From the NCBI GenBank assembly GCA_037349315.1, contig JBAIAC010000026.1, positions 3,844,001 to 3,908,000 of the forward strand: 64,000 nucleotides of DNA, in the 5' to 3' direction. Shown piece after piece: positions 58,701 through 64,000 of this stretch; positions within the stretch are counted from its first letter, which is position 1, and the number at the start of each line of letters is the position of its first letter. The notes beneath the pieces were generated by a model, which saw only the letters and a program-made list of their open reading frames with translations, was not told the DNA's origin and did not search any database. The translations under genes and the position numbers were made by a program. Source of the stretch: Chelydra serpentina. Lineage: Eukaryota; Chordata; Testudines; Chelydridae.

Positions 58701-61700
58701 CTCTTCACTCTTTTACAGCAGAAAGAGCCGTGTGCCAGGACAGAAGTCAAAGGCTGTGTCTACACTGCACACAGCCCAGGTCTGTGGAACCTGGGCTTGT
58801 AGACTTGTGTTTCTAAGTCTGTGCTTGAGCAGCCACACTGCGTTGTAAACCCGGGTTTACAATTGCTGGACCTGGGTCTCACAGCCATGCTGATGTGTCC
58901 GTACTGCACTACACAGACCTTGTGAACTCAGGCCTGCGGCTTGAGCTGCATCCACACTGCAAAATGACAGGCCTTGGACCCAAGTCTCAGTGGGACTTGG
59001 GCTCTGAGCTACCCCCATAGCAGCGTCTTAGGACCTGGGTCCTGAGTGCTTGCTGACCCGAGTCAGACTGACTTGTGTGTGGACGTTAGAAAGAGTTGGG
59101 CTCAAACCTGAGTCGGAGCCCAGCCTTGGTGTGCAGTGTAGACCTATCTAGAGAGGCTCATTAGGTTCCATTAGGACTGCCAAGGAAACTGCATTCTTTT
59201 AAGCTCTAGGTATATGGGGGGGGGGGGGCTGTTTTGCTCTACATGGCTGATACATCAGAGAGCACGAAAGCAGTTAAAGAAACTACAAAGTACTTTTTCT
59301 AGTGCTTTAGCTGGCTGCTTCTCTTCCCATTTCCTTCCCCTGCAAGTTGCAGGTCTTAGGCCAACCTCTGATTGTCCACTGCACGTAGACACACACCAGA
59401 AAACTCACAGGGTAAAAAGGGAACATGGAGAGGACAGTTTTTTGCCTAGGTTTTGGCTCCCATCACAACTTTCAAAGTTTTTCTCAGATGCTTCATGACC
59501 GGAGCTATGAAGGGGCATTGCCTGGCCTGGAGGTCAGGGTGCATAGTCCACACATCTGTAGATGTAGAGGTGGCATCTGTGCTCCTACACACCCCCTGGT
59601 CAGACTACGTCTGCTCCAGACAGGGTTATTTATGGGGTCAAGAACTGCACAGTAGCCATTATCGTTCAGGTATGCACTAACACCACTTCCACTGTCCGTG
59701 TTCTGGAGCCAGGGTGGGTCAGAATTTCAGTTGTGGTGTTGGAGCCGTAGTGTAAAATTGGGGATTAGTCGATGGAGCAAGGAAGAAAAGGCATTTAAAA
59801 TGAATTGTCAGGTGGATTTTCTGAGTTGGAATGAAGTCCATTTGAGTTCTTTATCAGGGATACTTATTGTTGTAATTCCCTTTCTAAAAGCACATTGCCA
59901 ACTACATCTCCGGCATCCAAACCATCGGGCACAGAGTGATCGTGTCGGATGTCCAGGAGAGCTTCATTTGGGTACGCTACAAGAGGAATGAGAACCAGCT
60001 GATCATCTTTGCCGATGACACCTACCCCCGGTGGGTCACCACTGCCACCCTCCTTGACTATGACACTGTGGCCGGAGCAGACAAGTTTGGCAACATCTGT
60101 GTGGTGAGTACGTGTGTCTGAACCATCAGGACCGCCCCAGAGACCACAAGTACTCGCTGGGAACAGCTACGTGTGCCTACAAAAATGAGAAAATGTGTGT
60201 TTAGTTAGCGCCAACGCCCTATCGCTAGCATTCGCTTGTTACAAGTGCCCCGTGGGACAGTTATTGGTCAGTGATTCAAAGCAAACAAGTTAAAGCATTG
60301 GCACATCAGAAACTACCATCCTCAAAAGTTCACTCAACTTATTTAAAAATAAAAACTTTCAGGGCAGATGCTCTCTTGGCCACTGGTAGCCACTGAGCAT
60401 TCCCTGATGCTTTTGTCAAGAGCAAGGGTGTTTACCCTCTGTATTGGCCAGTTCCCAGCTCTGGTGTTTAGCTCTGCCTCCAGAAATTCCCTGTGCAGTT
60501 TGCGTTCGTTACAGAATTCCATGCTGCATCCTGACCTGTTCTTTCCCCCATTGGGGGCTGGATTTCCGTGGCATGTGGACTGCGTCTCCTGGTGGTAGTC
60601 CGATCAGTTTCTAAAGTGCACAGGGTGCGGGTTGCGACGCCTGAGTTCTAGACGTGTCTAATGTTACTCAGCTAGCGTTTGGCTGAGGTACAAACCAGTC
60701 CTTGTCTATCGTGACACTCCAGCGTCCGTCAGGCTGGTCTGGCACAACTTAACTTCACCTCTGTGAACACACTTGGTGAATGCCGGTGCCAAGTCAGCCA
60801 GAGACCCGTGCCGTGTGACCAGTTTCTGCCCTGGTGACTTAGCTCTTAATTATCGTGAGTTTTGTTTTACTTTCCCCGTATGTTGTGGGTGCTGTGTCCC
60901 GTGTTCTTACGCTCTGCACTGATGCATACATGCTTCTCTTTGTATCCTGACACTGGCCACTTTCTGTACTTGACAGTATAAAATGGTGCACGTTGTTATT
61001 TAGTCTTTAATTACACTGGTTCCAAGAGATGCATTTAGATTGGGGTGAGGATAAGCCTCCAGGATGGCCACTTTGGTGAAGGAGCTGCATTATTAGTCAC
61101 CTTTCATAGAATCATAGAATCTCAGGGTTGGAAGGGACCTTAGTAGGTCATCTAGTCCAACCCCCTGCTCAAAGCAGGACCAATCCCCAGTTTTTGCCCC
61201 AGATCCCTAAATGGCCCCCTCAAGGATTGAACTCACAACCTTGGGTTTAGCAGGACAATGCTCAAACCACTGAGCTATCCTTCCCCCCCAACCACTGAGC
61301 TATCCCTCCCCCCCATCCCTTTCTATCTTCCTGTTCCTGTACAGCCAGTTAACACTGGGCTGGTCTCCTCTAGGAAGTTAGGTTGGCTTAACTACGTCAC
61401 TCAGGGCTGTGAACAGTGTCTTGCCCTGTGCGACATCATTAAGCCAACCTAAGCCCCAGTGTAGACACCAGGTCAATGGAAGAATTCGTCCATCACCCTG
61501 GCTACTGCCTCTCAGAGGTGGATTCACTGCAGTGATGGAAAACCCTCTTCTGGCACTAGTAAGATTCTGTGCTACAGGGGCGCAGCTACAGCAGTGTTTC
61601 TAGTGAAGCCAAACCCAGTGCTGTGAATGACAAGAGATGGGTCATTCCAGTGGCCTGAGGATTTCCTCAAGCATCCAGCATTCCTAGTGCCCCACACGCA

Positions 61701-63686
61701 TGCCCAGCGAGGGTCTGTGTTGCATTCCCGCCAGACCGGGGTACTTGATCCAATGCAAACTAAATGCCCCTGTGCTGGCAGGGAAGTGTGAACACCCTGC
61801 AGCCAAGGGTTAACTAGCCTGTGTCCTTCTCTTGTCCATATGGTGCTGGCAACAGACTAGCACGCTGACTCTGTCCTGCTTTGTCAATACAGGTGAGGCT
61901 GCCTCCCAACACAAACGATGAGGTAGACGAGGATCCGACAGGCAACAAGGCTTTGTGGGACAGAGGGCTTCTCAATGGGGCGTCGCAGAAGGTAACCTTT
62001 CCTAGGAGAGTGGGGGGGAAGGCAATCAGCTTCTCTGTGGAGCTGTGCAGAGTGAATGCAAGTGCATCTGAGCTCTAAGCCGTTTGGGTAAAGGGCTGGA
62101 TGCTGTCCAGTGGAAGAGCTTGTTCCATTCCCCTCTCCTGTCCCTGCCGGTAGAGCCGTGCAAATCCATGGGTTTCCGCTTTATATCCGTGGACCATTGA
62201 TGCGGATACAAATTTTGGATCCGCACAGAGCTCTGATGGTAAGAGCGGGCAGGCAGCTGTGAGGAACCATGGTGCTCGGGCCCCACACCCAAGGCAGGTG
62301 AAGGGTCCACCACTGCTTCCCACAGCTGCCCGTCCAGCTCTTACCGGGACCAAGCTGCGGCTCCAAGCTGCCCCCCTCCACAGTCAGCACCGGGTTGGGG
62401 AGAGCCGCACTGGCAGCTGTGGGTAGCCTAGGTCCCTCCACCTGCCCTGGGCAGGGGGCTGCTTGGGGGTGGGGGTGCCTCGGAGTCTCAGTCCAGCCCT
62501 TGGTGTAGAGCCCTGCAAATCCACAGATATCTGCAGATAATTTTTGCAGATCGGATGCGGATACACATTTGCGTATCCACACAGGGCTCTACCTGCCGGC
62601 CCCTTTATGCGTATGTCCTTGTGGATGAACTCCAGAGGAAAATACTAACCCGTGACTTGTTTGCAGGCTGAGGTGATTATGAATTACCACGTGGGAGAGA
62701 CGGTGCTGTCGTTACAGAAGACCACGCTGATTCCTGGAGGGTCTGAGTCTCTCGTGTACACCACCTTGTCAGGGGGCATTGGTATTCTGGTCCCCTTCAC
62801 ATCCCATGAGGTAAGAGCCATCCTGCTGCAGAAGCACTGCGTGACTGCCCAGCCACACCCAGCTCCTGTGTCAGCATCCTCTATTGGCGTGTGTGTGTTG
62901 GACGTAGACTATGGGTGACTGCAGTATGTGAAAGTCAGGTGTGCAGCAAAGCTCCTGCCAAAGGGAGCTGGTGAGATCAGGGCACATGGAAGGAGGGTGG
63001 GAAGAGACAGAGCCCATTAACTGGTCTTCCCTGTGACGGCTTCCTTAGGAATAAATGGCAGGTGCTTTGCTGTCTGGGATGGATTCAGATAGTGGTGCAC
63101 ATGTTAAAGGGTTAGCTAAATGTGGCCCACTGAGTTGTATGACTTGGGACAACCTGAAGCCCTATTTTTTAAATAGGAACGTGCAGCTTGTAGCAGCTAG
63201 CTCCAGTGCTTGGTGCTCCATCTTGATTCAAGCACAGGCTGCTGGAGCATTGCATGCTGGGAGCTGTACTACTTTGGCCACACTTCCATCCTACACATGA
63301 GAGCAACTGCCACCTGTTTGGATTTATGCAGGTTTGGGGAGCGCGTTGTGTTCGTGGCAGTCTGGCAGCATGGCCTGGGTGGGCTGGTTTTGGATGCTCC
63401 TGTCCCAGTGAAAAAGAAAATCAGTGCCTGGAAGTGGTGGGGGGCCCCTTTGTGGCCAGGAATTAACTGTGCTGTGCAGGGCACAGGCTGATAATGGAGT
63501 GCTACCATATCCTGATGTTACAGTCCCACATGGGTAGGAGGAGAAAATTGTTCTACCTCTCAACTACTTCTGTCCCTTCAGGATCATGACTTCTTCCAGC
63601 ATGTGGAGATGCATCTGAGGTCAGAGCATCCCCCTCTCTGTGGACGGGACCACTTGAGCTTCCGCTCCTACTATTTCCCAGTTAAG
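19832..63686 (+). CDS. SF3B3: SF3B3, splicing factor 3b subunit 3 (SAP130); gene span in window, last exon missing
   Basis: Twenty-four coding exons: 19832-19901, 20320-20646, 21794-21966, 23063-23204, 24301-24413, 27201-27338, 28637-28740, 30990-31155, 31912-32007, 33172-33244, 39216-39367, 39852-40007, 40480-40635, 44267-44410, 46138-46260, 48144-48298, 53586-53760, 54764-54969, 55861-56017, 57976-58101, 59891-60103, 61893-61991, 62667-62810, 63582-63686. All are GT-AG and phase-continuous: 3513 bases, 1171 codons. The product is the three-beta-propeller scaffold of SF3b in the U2 snRNP, related to DDB1 and CPSF160. It holds SF3B1, PHF5A and SF3B5 and is also reported in the SAGA-type acetyltransferase complex (family knowledge). 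The N-terminus [15 protein letters not shown] and the C-terminal CPSF_A-like part (from about residue 850) are nearly identical to mammals. The final exon, about 46 residues in human ending in RTRYAF, lies past the right edge. Its introns carry SNORD111-type snoRNAs. Confidence 0.98.
20085..20255 (+). repeat. MIR-like fragment
   Basis: GTTCAGATCCTGGTTTTC, AATCATTTAACTTCCCTGTG and CTGATCTGTAAACTGGAT are in MIR order, followed by a GAAAGGCACTTTGAA tail. Confidence 0.65.
20320..20646 (+). CDS. SF3B3: SF3B3 exon (residues 24-133)
   Basis: The largest exon in the window. Encodes [18 protein letters not shown] through DPKGRAVMI, strands of the first beta-propeller. Acceptor TTCTCAG, donor GTAAGT, leaves in phase 1. 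Confidence 0.98.
21040..21113 (+). ncRNA. SNORD111: Box C/D snoRNA, SNORD111 type (copy 1)
   Basis: Box C ATGATGA (21047-21053), D' CTGA (21074-21077) and D CTGA (21104-21107). A perfect 6-bp terminal stem joins GCCTGA (21040-21045) to TCAGGC (21108-21113). The guide TCATGTCTCTTC (21061-21072) before D' complements the 28S rRNA segment GAAGAGACAUGA. The fifth base upstream of D' (C, 21069) then faces a G, agreeing with the 2'-O-methylation target assigned to human SNORD111 (28S G3923, from memory). Human SF3B3 introns also host SNORD111 genes. Expressed by processing of the SF3B3 intron. Confidence 0.88.
21794..21966 (+). CDS. SF3B3: SF3B3 exon (residues 133-190)
   Basis: Encodes [18 protein letters not shown] through FACLEMDYE. 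Acceptor CCCTGCAG, donor GTAACC. Confidence 0.98.
23063..23204 (+). CDS. SF3B3: SF3B3 exon (residues 191-238)
   Basis: Encodes [18 protein letters not shown] through HGNFLIT. Acceptor TTTTCCAG, donor GTACTA, leaves in phase 1. Confidence 0.97.
23417..23489 (+). ncRNA. SNORD111B: Box C/D snoRNA, SNORD111 type (copy 2)
   Basis: Box C GTGATGA (23424-23430), D' CTGA (23449-23452) and D CTGA (23480-23483). The terminal stem is GCCTGA (23417-23422) with TTGGGC (23484-23489), including two G-U pairs. The same 28S guide TCATGTCTCTTC lies at 23436-23447 with identical spacing to D', so it is a paralogue of copy 1. Which copy corresponds to human SNORD111 and which to SNORD111B is not decided; the symbol is provisional. 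Confidence 0.85.
24301..24413 (+). CDS. SF3B3: SF3B3 exon (residues 238-275)
   Basis: Encodes [18 protein letters not shown] through RCPIPRRR. Acceptor CATCCCTTAG, donor GTGAGA. Confidence 0.97.
24796..25125 (+). repeat. Degenerate GC-rich minisatellite
   Basis: Irregular tandem units built on GGCTCAGGGCAGGGAGTTGG followed by GGTGCAG, with varying unit length, inside the hAT element. Long open frames rich in Gly, Arg and Cys here come from this repeat. Confidence 0.85.
25319..25343. repeat. CA dinucleotide microsatellite
   Basis: About eleven to twelve CA units inside the hAT-type element. Confidence 0.95.
25642..25716 (+). ncRNA. Degenerate SNORD111-like copy 3
   Basis: Aligns with copy 2 along its length: GTGATGG (25649-25655) for box C, a TTCATCTCGTCTCTGAGG stretch in place of the guide and D' region (CTGA 25674-25677), and CTTA (25706-25709) where the D box should be. 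The stem TCTGG (25643-25647) with CCAGG (25710-25714) still pairs. The guide has lost bases and no longer forms a full 28S duplex. It is likely a decayed or re-purposed copy. An alternative D box CTGA at 25717-25720 is possible. Confidence 0.5.
25846..26403. mobile_element. Tigger/mariner-like non-autonomous DNA transposon
   Basis: Ends in inverted CAGTGAAACCCC and GGGGTTTCACTG, followed inside by TATAACGCGATAATTGG and GATCGCGTTATAGCC, typical of Tigger-type termini. The interior repeats GTTTCAAGCTGGTC and TCTCTTCT motifs in both orientations. The right flank is TA and the left GA, so the TA duplication is not clean. Confidence 0.7.
26405..26745 (-). mobile_element. CR1-family LINE fragment
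   Basis: Contains ACTGGGTCAGACCAATGGTC, TGTCTTCTGACAGTGGCC, TCGGCTAATAGCCATTGCTG and TTTTGGCCTTCACAACATCC. It is collinear with the copy at 4345-5010 and abuts the Tigger-like element. Confidence 0.8.
27201..27338 (+). CDS. SF3B3: SF3B3 exon (residues 276-321)
   Basis: Encodes [18 protein letters not shown] through ITLETDEDM. Acceptor CTGTGACAG, donor GTAGGT. Confidence 0.97.
28637..28740 (+). CDS. SF3B3: SF3B3 exon (residues 322-356)
   Basis: Encodes [18 protein letters not shown] through FVASEFGN. Gly follows Pro where I recall Val in human. Acceptor GCTTTCAG, donor GTGAGT, leaves in phase 2. Confidence 0.97.
28967..30260. mobile_element. LTR-retrotransposon-like repeat with nested hAT
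   Basis: TGTGGTGCTACCTGGGGATA opens a long stretch that resumes after the nested hAT element with ACTAGATCCAAGGAACAGTG. It continues to about the CATGCCACCCTTTGGTGAAT region. I recognise the order of phrases from turtle LTR-type repeats. It has no coding domains, and both ends are approximate. Confidence 0.45.
29158..29464. mobile_element. hAT-type MITE nested in the LTR-like repeat
   Basis: A 307-bp element with ends CAGGGGTCAGCAACG and GGTTGCCTACCCC. It is flanked by identical 8-bp duplications CCCTAGAG (29150-29157 and 29465-29472). An inner AT-rich part is followed by a short GGCACGCGTGCC palindrome. Confidence 0.8.
30990..31155 (+). CDS. SF3B3: SF3B3 exon (residues 356-411)
   Basis: Encodes [18 protein letters not shown] through [10 protein letters not shown], including the acidic loop DDDEEPE. 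The acceptor GTCTGAAG is slightly weak. Donor GTATGT. A long perfect hairpin begins 23 nt after the exon end. Confidence 0.97.
31179..31301. repeat. Perfect inverted repeat, 52-bp arms, 19-nt loop
   Basis: The left arm 31179-31230 is the exact reverse complement of 31250-31301. The arms begin CGGTGTTCCCCATAAAAC and end TGTATATATGTA. The loop is 31231-31249 and itself can pair TAAAA with TTTTA. It starts 23 nt after the SF3B3 exon ending at 31155. Likely a young foldback MITE, or a hairpin RNA candidate. Confidence 0.97.
31912..32007 (+). CDS. SF3B3: SF3B3 exon (residues 412-443)
   Basis: Encodes [18 protein letters not shown] through VLRHGLE. Acceptor CTGTGCAG, donor GTAAGA. Confidence 0.97.
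32350..32775. mobile_element. Turtle repeat with long terminal inverted repeats
   Basis: Left end GGTAATATCTTTTATTGG, ACCAACTTTGGCTGG and ACAAGCTTTCGAGCTATG. The right end is the inverse: GTAGCTCGAAAGCC, AACAGAAGTTGGTCCAATAA and GGCATTACCTCACTCACC. The arms are about 80 bp and imperfect. The right end continues with CTTGGAACCAACACGGCTAC, a common turtle repeat terminus. The family name is uncertain. Confidence 0.65.
33172..33244 (+). CDS. SF3B3: SF3B3 exon (residues 444-468)
   Basis: Short exon encoding [18 protein letters not shown] then VRRHIE. Acceptor TCCTATTAG, donor GTACAT, leaves in phase 1. Confidence 0.96.
33245..39215 (+). other. Long SF3B3 intron (about 6 kb)
   Basis: The longest intron here. 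Apart from faint ancient L3/CR1-like phrases (for example AATCCTAGTGAAGTCAACAG near 38734 and ACTTCAGTGGGAGTTGCATT near 38815), I recognise no exon, RNA gene or young transposon. Open frames on either strand around 34930-35480 are unassigned. Confidence 0.55.
39216..39367 (+). CDS. SF3B3: SF3B3 exon (residues 468-518)
   Basis: Encodes [18 protein letters not shown] through LLGDDALVQ. It follows the longest intron in the window (about 6 kb). Acceptor CCTGACCAG, donor GTAAGG. Confidence 0.97.
39852..40007 (+). CDS. SF3B3: SF3B3 exon (residues 519-570)
   Basis: Encodes [18 protein letters not shown] through LVYFEMDP. Acceptor CTGCTTTAG, donor GTACGT. Confidence 0.97.
40480..40635 (+). CDS. SF3B3: SF3B3 exon (residues 571-622)
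   Basis: Encodes [18 protein letters not shown] through VRIISLDPS. Acceptor TTCTTCTCAG, donor GTGAGC. Confidence 0.97.
40722..40810 (-). mobile_element. CR1-like fragment
   Basis: TAAGACCAGAAAGGAGCATT, ATCATCTAGTCTGGCCTCAT and AACACAGGCCAGAGAACTTT match a common CR1-type repeat of turtles. Confidence 0.6.
41068..41350. mobile_element. Foldback MITE, imperfect palindrome
   Basis: The two halves are imperfect inverted copies. GCAGCTCGGGCTAGCCACCT (41173-41192) faces GGCGGCTAGCCCGAGCCACC (41229-41248), and CAGCTGGGTG (41083-41092) faces CCTCCCAGCTG (41326-41336). Flanking duplications are not clear. Confidence 0.6.
41793..41872 (+). mobile_element. CR1 3' end fragment
   Basis: GGGGCTGGACTCGATGACCT, GAGGTCCCTTCCAGCCCTAG and AATCTATGAATAAA form the typical CR1/Cry SINE tail in the plus direction. 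Confidence 0.75.
42130..42870 (-). mobile_element. hAT element remnant, inverted copy A
   Basis: The terminus GGGCTGTCAATTAATCACAG begins an AT-rich hAT end. On the minus strand the part 42427-42775 is homologous to the transposase C-terminus of copy B (43120-43762) in opposite orientation. Truncated and interrupted by a CR1 insertion at 42871. Confidence 0.75.
42871..43122 (-). mobile_element. CR1 LINE 3' end inserted between hAT copies
   Basis: AGAATCATAGAATATTAGGG, GGTTGGAAGAGACCTTAGG, CTGCTCAAAGCAGGGCC and AATATCCAACCTAGACCTCC match the CR1 3' consensus in reverse, starting with the ATCATAGAAT terminal unit. Confidence 0.9.
43123..43762 (+). pseudogene. hAT transposase remnant, copy B
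   Basis: Broken frames encode an acidic stretch ([10 protein letters not shown]). At 43524-43649 there is a hAT C-terminal dimerisation block with [18 protein letters not shown] and [11 protein letters not shown], ending at a stop. This is the standard hATC signature. The 5' two-thirds of the gene, and its catalytic residues, are missing or frameshifted. Confidence 0.8.
43755..43794. repeat. CA dinucleotide microsatellite
   Basis: A run of CA units at the end of the hAT remnant, at the junction with a C-rich hAT-like fragment. Confidence 0.95.
43797..43978. mobile_element. hAT-like GC-rich end fragment
   Basis: A C-rich stretch ending GTCCCGCGGGCCATAGTTTG then CCCACCTCTG. It resembles the terminal segment inside the element at 24562-25563. 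The other end is missing. Confidence 0.6.
44267..44410 (+). CDS. SF3B3: SF3B3 exon (residues 623-670)
   Basis: Encodes [18 protein letters not shown] through FLYLNIGLQ. Acceptor CTCCTACAG, donor GTGAGG. A 48-bp tandem duplication starts 37 nt past the exon end. Confidence 0.97.
44447..44540. repeat. 48-bp tandem duplication
   Basis: Two near-identical copies (44447-44494 and 44495-44540) start AGCTTGAAAGACTTTATC and end GTCCAGTGCAGCA. It lies just after an SF3B3 splice donor and is likely a recent slippage event. Confidence 0.95.
45172..45997. mobile_element. Solo LTR with 5-bp target duplication
   Basis: An 826-bp block starting TGTCAGGGTTCCC and ending TTTATAACA, with TG...CA termini. It is flanked by identical GTCTT (45167-45171 and 45998-46002). 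The body matches a repeat I recognise as a turtle LTR. There are no internal coding genes, so it is a solo LTR left by recombination. The class (endogenous retrovirus or Gypsy) and orientation are not resolved. Confidence 0.8.
46138..46260 (+). CDS. SF3B3: SF3B3 exon (residues 671-711)
   Basis: Encodes [18 protein letters not shown] through RMQGQEA. The acceptor ATAAAAG has a purine-rich end but a good CT tract upstream. Donor GTAAGT. Confidence 0.97.
46970..47165 (+). repeat. MIR-like fragment
   Basis: GTACATTAGGTAAGTCTCAT, CCCCTCATCTGTAAAATGGG and CCTGTAAAGCTCTTTGAGAT are in MIR order. Confidence 0.6.
47656..47888. mobile_element. GC-rich hAT-type MITE
   Basis: Ends CAGTAGC and GCTACTG are flanked by TTTGGGAC (47648-47655) and TTTGGGAT (47889-47896), an 8-bp duplication with one mismatch. 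The interior repeats GAAGACCCGGAG in both orientations. Confidence 0.75.
48144..48298 (+). CDS. SF3B3: SF3B3 exon (residues 712-763)
   Basis: Encodes [18 protein letters not shown] through IVAISTNTL. Acceptor CTTCCCCAG, donor GTAAGG, leaves in phase 2. Confidence 0.97.
49766..50568. mobile_element. Long MITE with AAGGC...GTAGCC termini
   Basis: Left end AAGGCCTTGGCTAC and right end GTAGCCTTAGCCTT are inverted. GCAGCGCTGTAACTCA near the left faces TCACAGCGCTGTACAGC near the right. No clean target duplication seen. Interior open frames lack similarity. Confidence 0.65.
50962..51218. mobile_element. MITE with about 50-bp inverted ends
   Basis: CTAGGTCTACCCAGCAAGAG and GCTGTGCATGGGCTAGCCT at the left face AGGCTGGCCCATGCACAGC and TTTTGCTGTGTAGAAATACC at the right. 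Non-autonomous, with no coding content. Confidence 0.75.
53586..53760 (+). CDS. SF3B3: SF3B3 exon (residues 763-821)
   Basis: Encodes [18 protein letters not shown] through AQRKQQMAE. Acceptor CATGTAG, donor GTAATC. Confidence 0.97.
53940..54055 (+). repeat. MIR-like fragment
   Basis: GGGCTAATCACTTAACCTCT, CCTCAGTCTCCACGTGCAAA and ACGGGTATATACTTAATACA resemble the MIR core. Confidence 0.5.
54764..54969 (+). CDS. SF3B3: SF3B3 exon (residues 822-890)
   Basis: Encodes [18 protein letters not shown] through [11 protein letters not shown], the acidic helical insert and the lead into the CPSF_A-like domain. Acceptor GCTGTAG, donor GTAAGG, leaves in phase 2. Confidence 0.97.
55861..56017 (+). CDS. 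SF3B3: SF3B3 exon (residues 890-942)
   Basis: Encodes [18 protein letters not shown] through [10 protein letters not shown]. Somewhat diverged near ANASDDWHV. Acceptor TTGTCCCCAG, donor GTGAGC. Confidence 0.97.
56560..56700 (-). repeat. MIR-like core SINE
   Basis: TGAGGCCCAGAGAAATTGAC, TTGCCCAAGGTCACCTGGGA and AGCTGGAAATTGACCCTGGG follow the MIR consensus in reverse. Confidence 0.75.
57976..58101 (+). CDS. SF3B3: SF3B3 exon (residues 943-984)
   Basis: Encodes [18 protein letters not shown] through [10 protein letters not shown], in the CPSF_A-like domain. Acceptor CTGTGTAG, donor GTATTG. Confidence 0.97.
58752..59150. mobile_element. MITE with GTCTACACTGCAC termini
   Basis: Left end GGCTGTGTCTACACTGCAC and right end GTGCAGTGTAGACCTATC are inverted. 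The inner part repeats ACCTGGG motifs in both orientations. Similar in style to other non-autonomous elements here. Confidence 0.7.
59891..60103 (+). CDS. SF3B3: SF3B3 exon (residues 985-1055)
   Basis: Encodes [18 protein letters not shown] through ADKFGNICV. Acceptor TTCTAAAAG, donor GTGAGT. Confidence 0.97.
61104..61312 (-). mobile_element. Cry-type tRNA SINE with duplicated head
   Basis: Minus-strand order: tRNA-like head (GGGATAGCTCAGTGGTTTG type), GGTTGTGAGTTCAATCC, GGATCTGGGGCAAAAA, GCAGGGGGTTGGACTAGA and a tail ATTCTATGATTCTATG. The head segment ACCACTGAGCTATCC occurs twice (61266-61280 and 61291-61304), so the A-box end is duplicated. Confidence 0.88.
61893..61991 (+). CDS. SF3B3: SF3B3 exon (residues 1056-1088)
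   Basis: Encodes [18 protein letters not shown] through LLNGASQK. Acceptor TCAATACAG, donor GTAACC. Confidence 0.97.
62151..62591. mobile_element. hAT-type MITE with perfect 8-bp target duplication
   Basis: Ends TAGAGCCGTGCAAATCC and CACAGGGCTCTA are flanked by identical CCTGCCGG (62143-62150 and 62592-62599). A second direct copy of the left end (TAGAGCCCTGCAAATCC, near 62504) lies inside near the right end. It ends 75 bp before an SF3B3 exon. Confidence 0.82.
62667..62810 (+). CDS. SF3B3: SF3B3 exon (residues 1089-1136)
   Basis: Encodes [18 protein letters not shown] through [10 protein letters not shown]. Acceptor TTGTTTGCAG, donor GTAAGA. Confidence 0.97.
63582..63686 (+). CDS. SF3B3: SF3B3 exon (residues 1137-1171, last in window)
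   Basis: Encodes [18 protein letters not shown] through FRSYYFPVK. Acceptor TCCCTTCAG, donor GTAGGT. The terminal coding exon is not found in 63687-64000. Confidence 0.97.
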
Positions 63687-64000
63687 GTAGGTCTGGGGTC
63701 TAGGTCCACCAGGGCAGCGGTAGCCAAGGTTGACAGATCTGCCACTGGACACGTTAACTGTTCCAATATATCGTGCGAGCATGTCATGGAATAAAAGACC
63801 CACAACTCCCTCCAGGGAGCTTGCGACAGCATAAACAAGAGTGAGTCTGATGTCACAAGAGCCACTGTTGAATGGCACAATACAGAATACTCCCAATTAT
63901 CTGAGTAGTAGGGGGAACATGGATTTTATTCATTAATGGAGAGTTCGGATAATCAAGAGAGCAGGCGTTCACCAGTGGGGTGGCGTCCCCCGTGGCCGGA
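63687..64000 (+). other. SF3B3 intron (partial), possible transposon fragment at the edge
   Basis: Intronic. AATTATCTGAGTAGTAGGGG and GAGTTCGGATAATCAAGAG (about 63895-63960) look like paired ends of a Tigger-type sequence, but the window edge cuts it. The last SF3B3 exon is not seen. Confidence 0.4.

Overview
The window is a piece of a vertebrate nuclear genome, most likely a hidden-necked (cryptodiran) turtle. The evidence is intron-rich genes with GT-AG introns, abundant CR1-type LINE remnants, tRNA-derived SINEs ending in a CR1-like tail (the Cry SINE type known from cryptodiran turtles), hAT-type miniature transposons and old MIR-like SINEs. It holds two conserved housekeeping genes head to head, COG4 on the minus strand and SF3B3 on the plus strand. 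This is the same arrangement as on human chromosome 16q22. The species call is an inference from repeats.

Positions 314-17123 (minus strand) carry the first eleven coding exons of COG4, a subunit of the conserved oligomeric Golgi vesicle-tethering complex. They encode about 484 residues. The C-terminal part, roughly 300 residues in the human protein, lies beyond the left edge. Positions 17124-17732 are a CpG-rich bidirectional promoter with YY1, ETS and GC-box motifs. Positions 19832-63686 (plus strand) carry 24 coding exons of SF3B3 (SAP130, SF3b130), the large beta-propeller subunit of the U2 snRNP SF3b module. They sum to 3513 coding bases, or 1171 codons with no indel, frameshift or stop. 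If the last exon is like the human one (about 46 codons), the full length would equal the human 1217 residues. I assigned every exon by protein similarity, splice dinucleotides and phase continuity.

SF3B3 introns also host box C/D snoRNAs. Two clear SNORD111-type copies (near 21.04 kb and 23.42 kb) share a guide matching 28S rRNA. A third copy in the next intron (25.64 kb) keeps its terminal stem, but its D box and guide are changed.

The rest is intronic repeat matter. There are several hAT elements with 8-bp target-site duplications (6.5, 24.6, 29.2 and 62.2 kb, and 47.7 kb with one mismatch). There is a Tigger-like element (25.8 kb), a solo LTR with 5-bp duplications (45.2-46.0 kb), and an inverted pair of hAT transposase remnants split by a CR1 insertion (42.1-43.8 kb). 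There is also a perfect 39-bp minisatellite (7.56 kb) and a perfect 52-bp-arm hairpin 23 nt past an SF3B3 splice donor (31.18 kb). I see no new multi-gene system. The most notable items are the snoRNA trio, the hairpin by the splice site, and the repeat structures.
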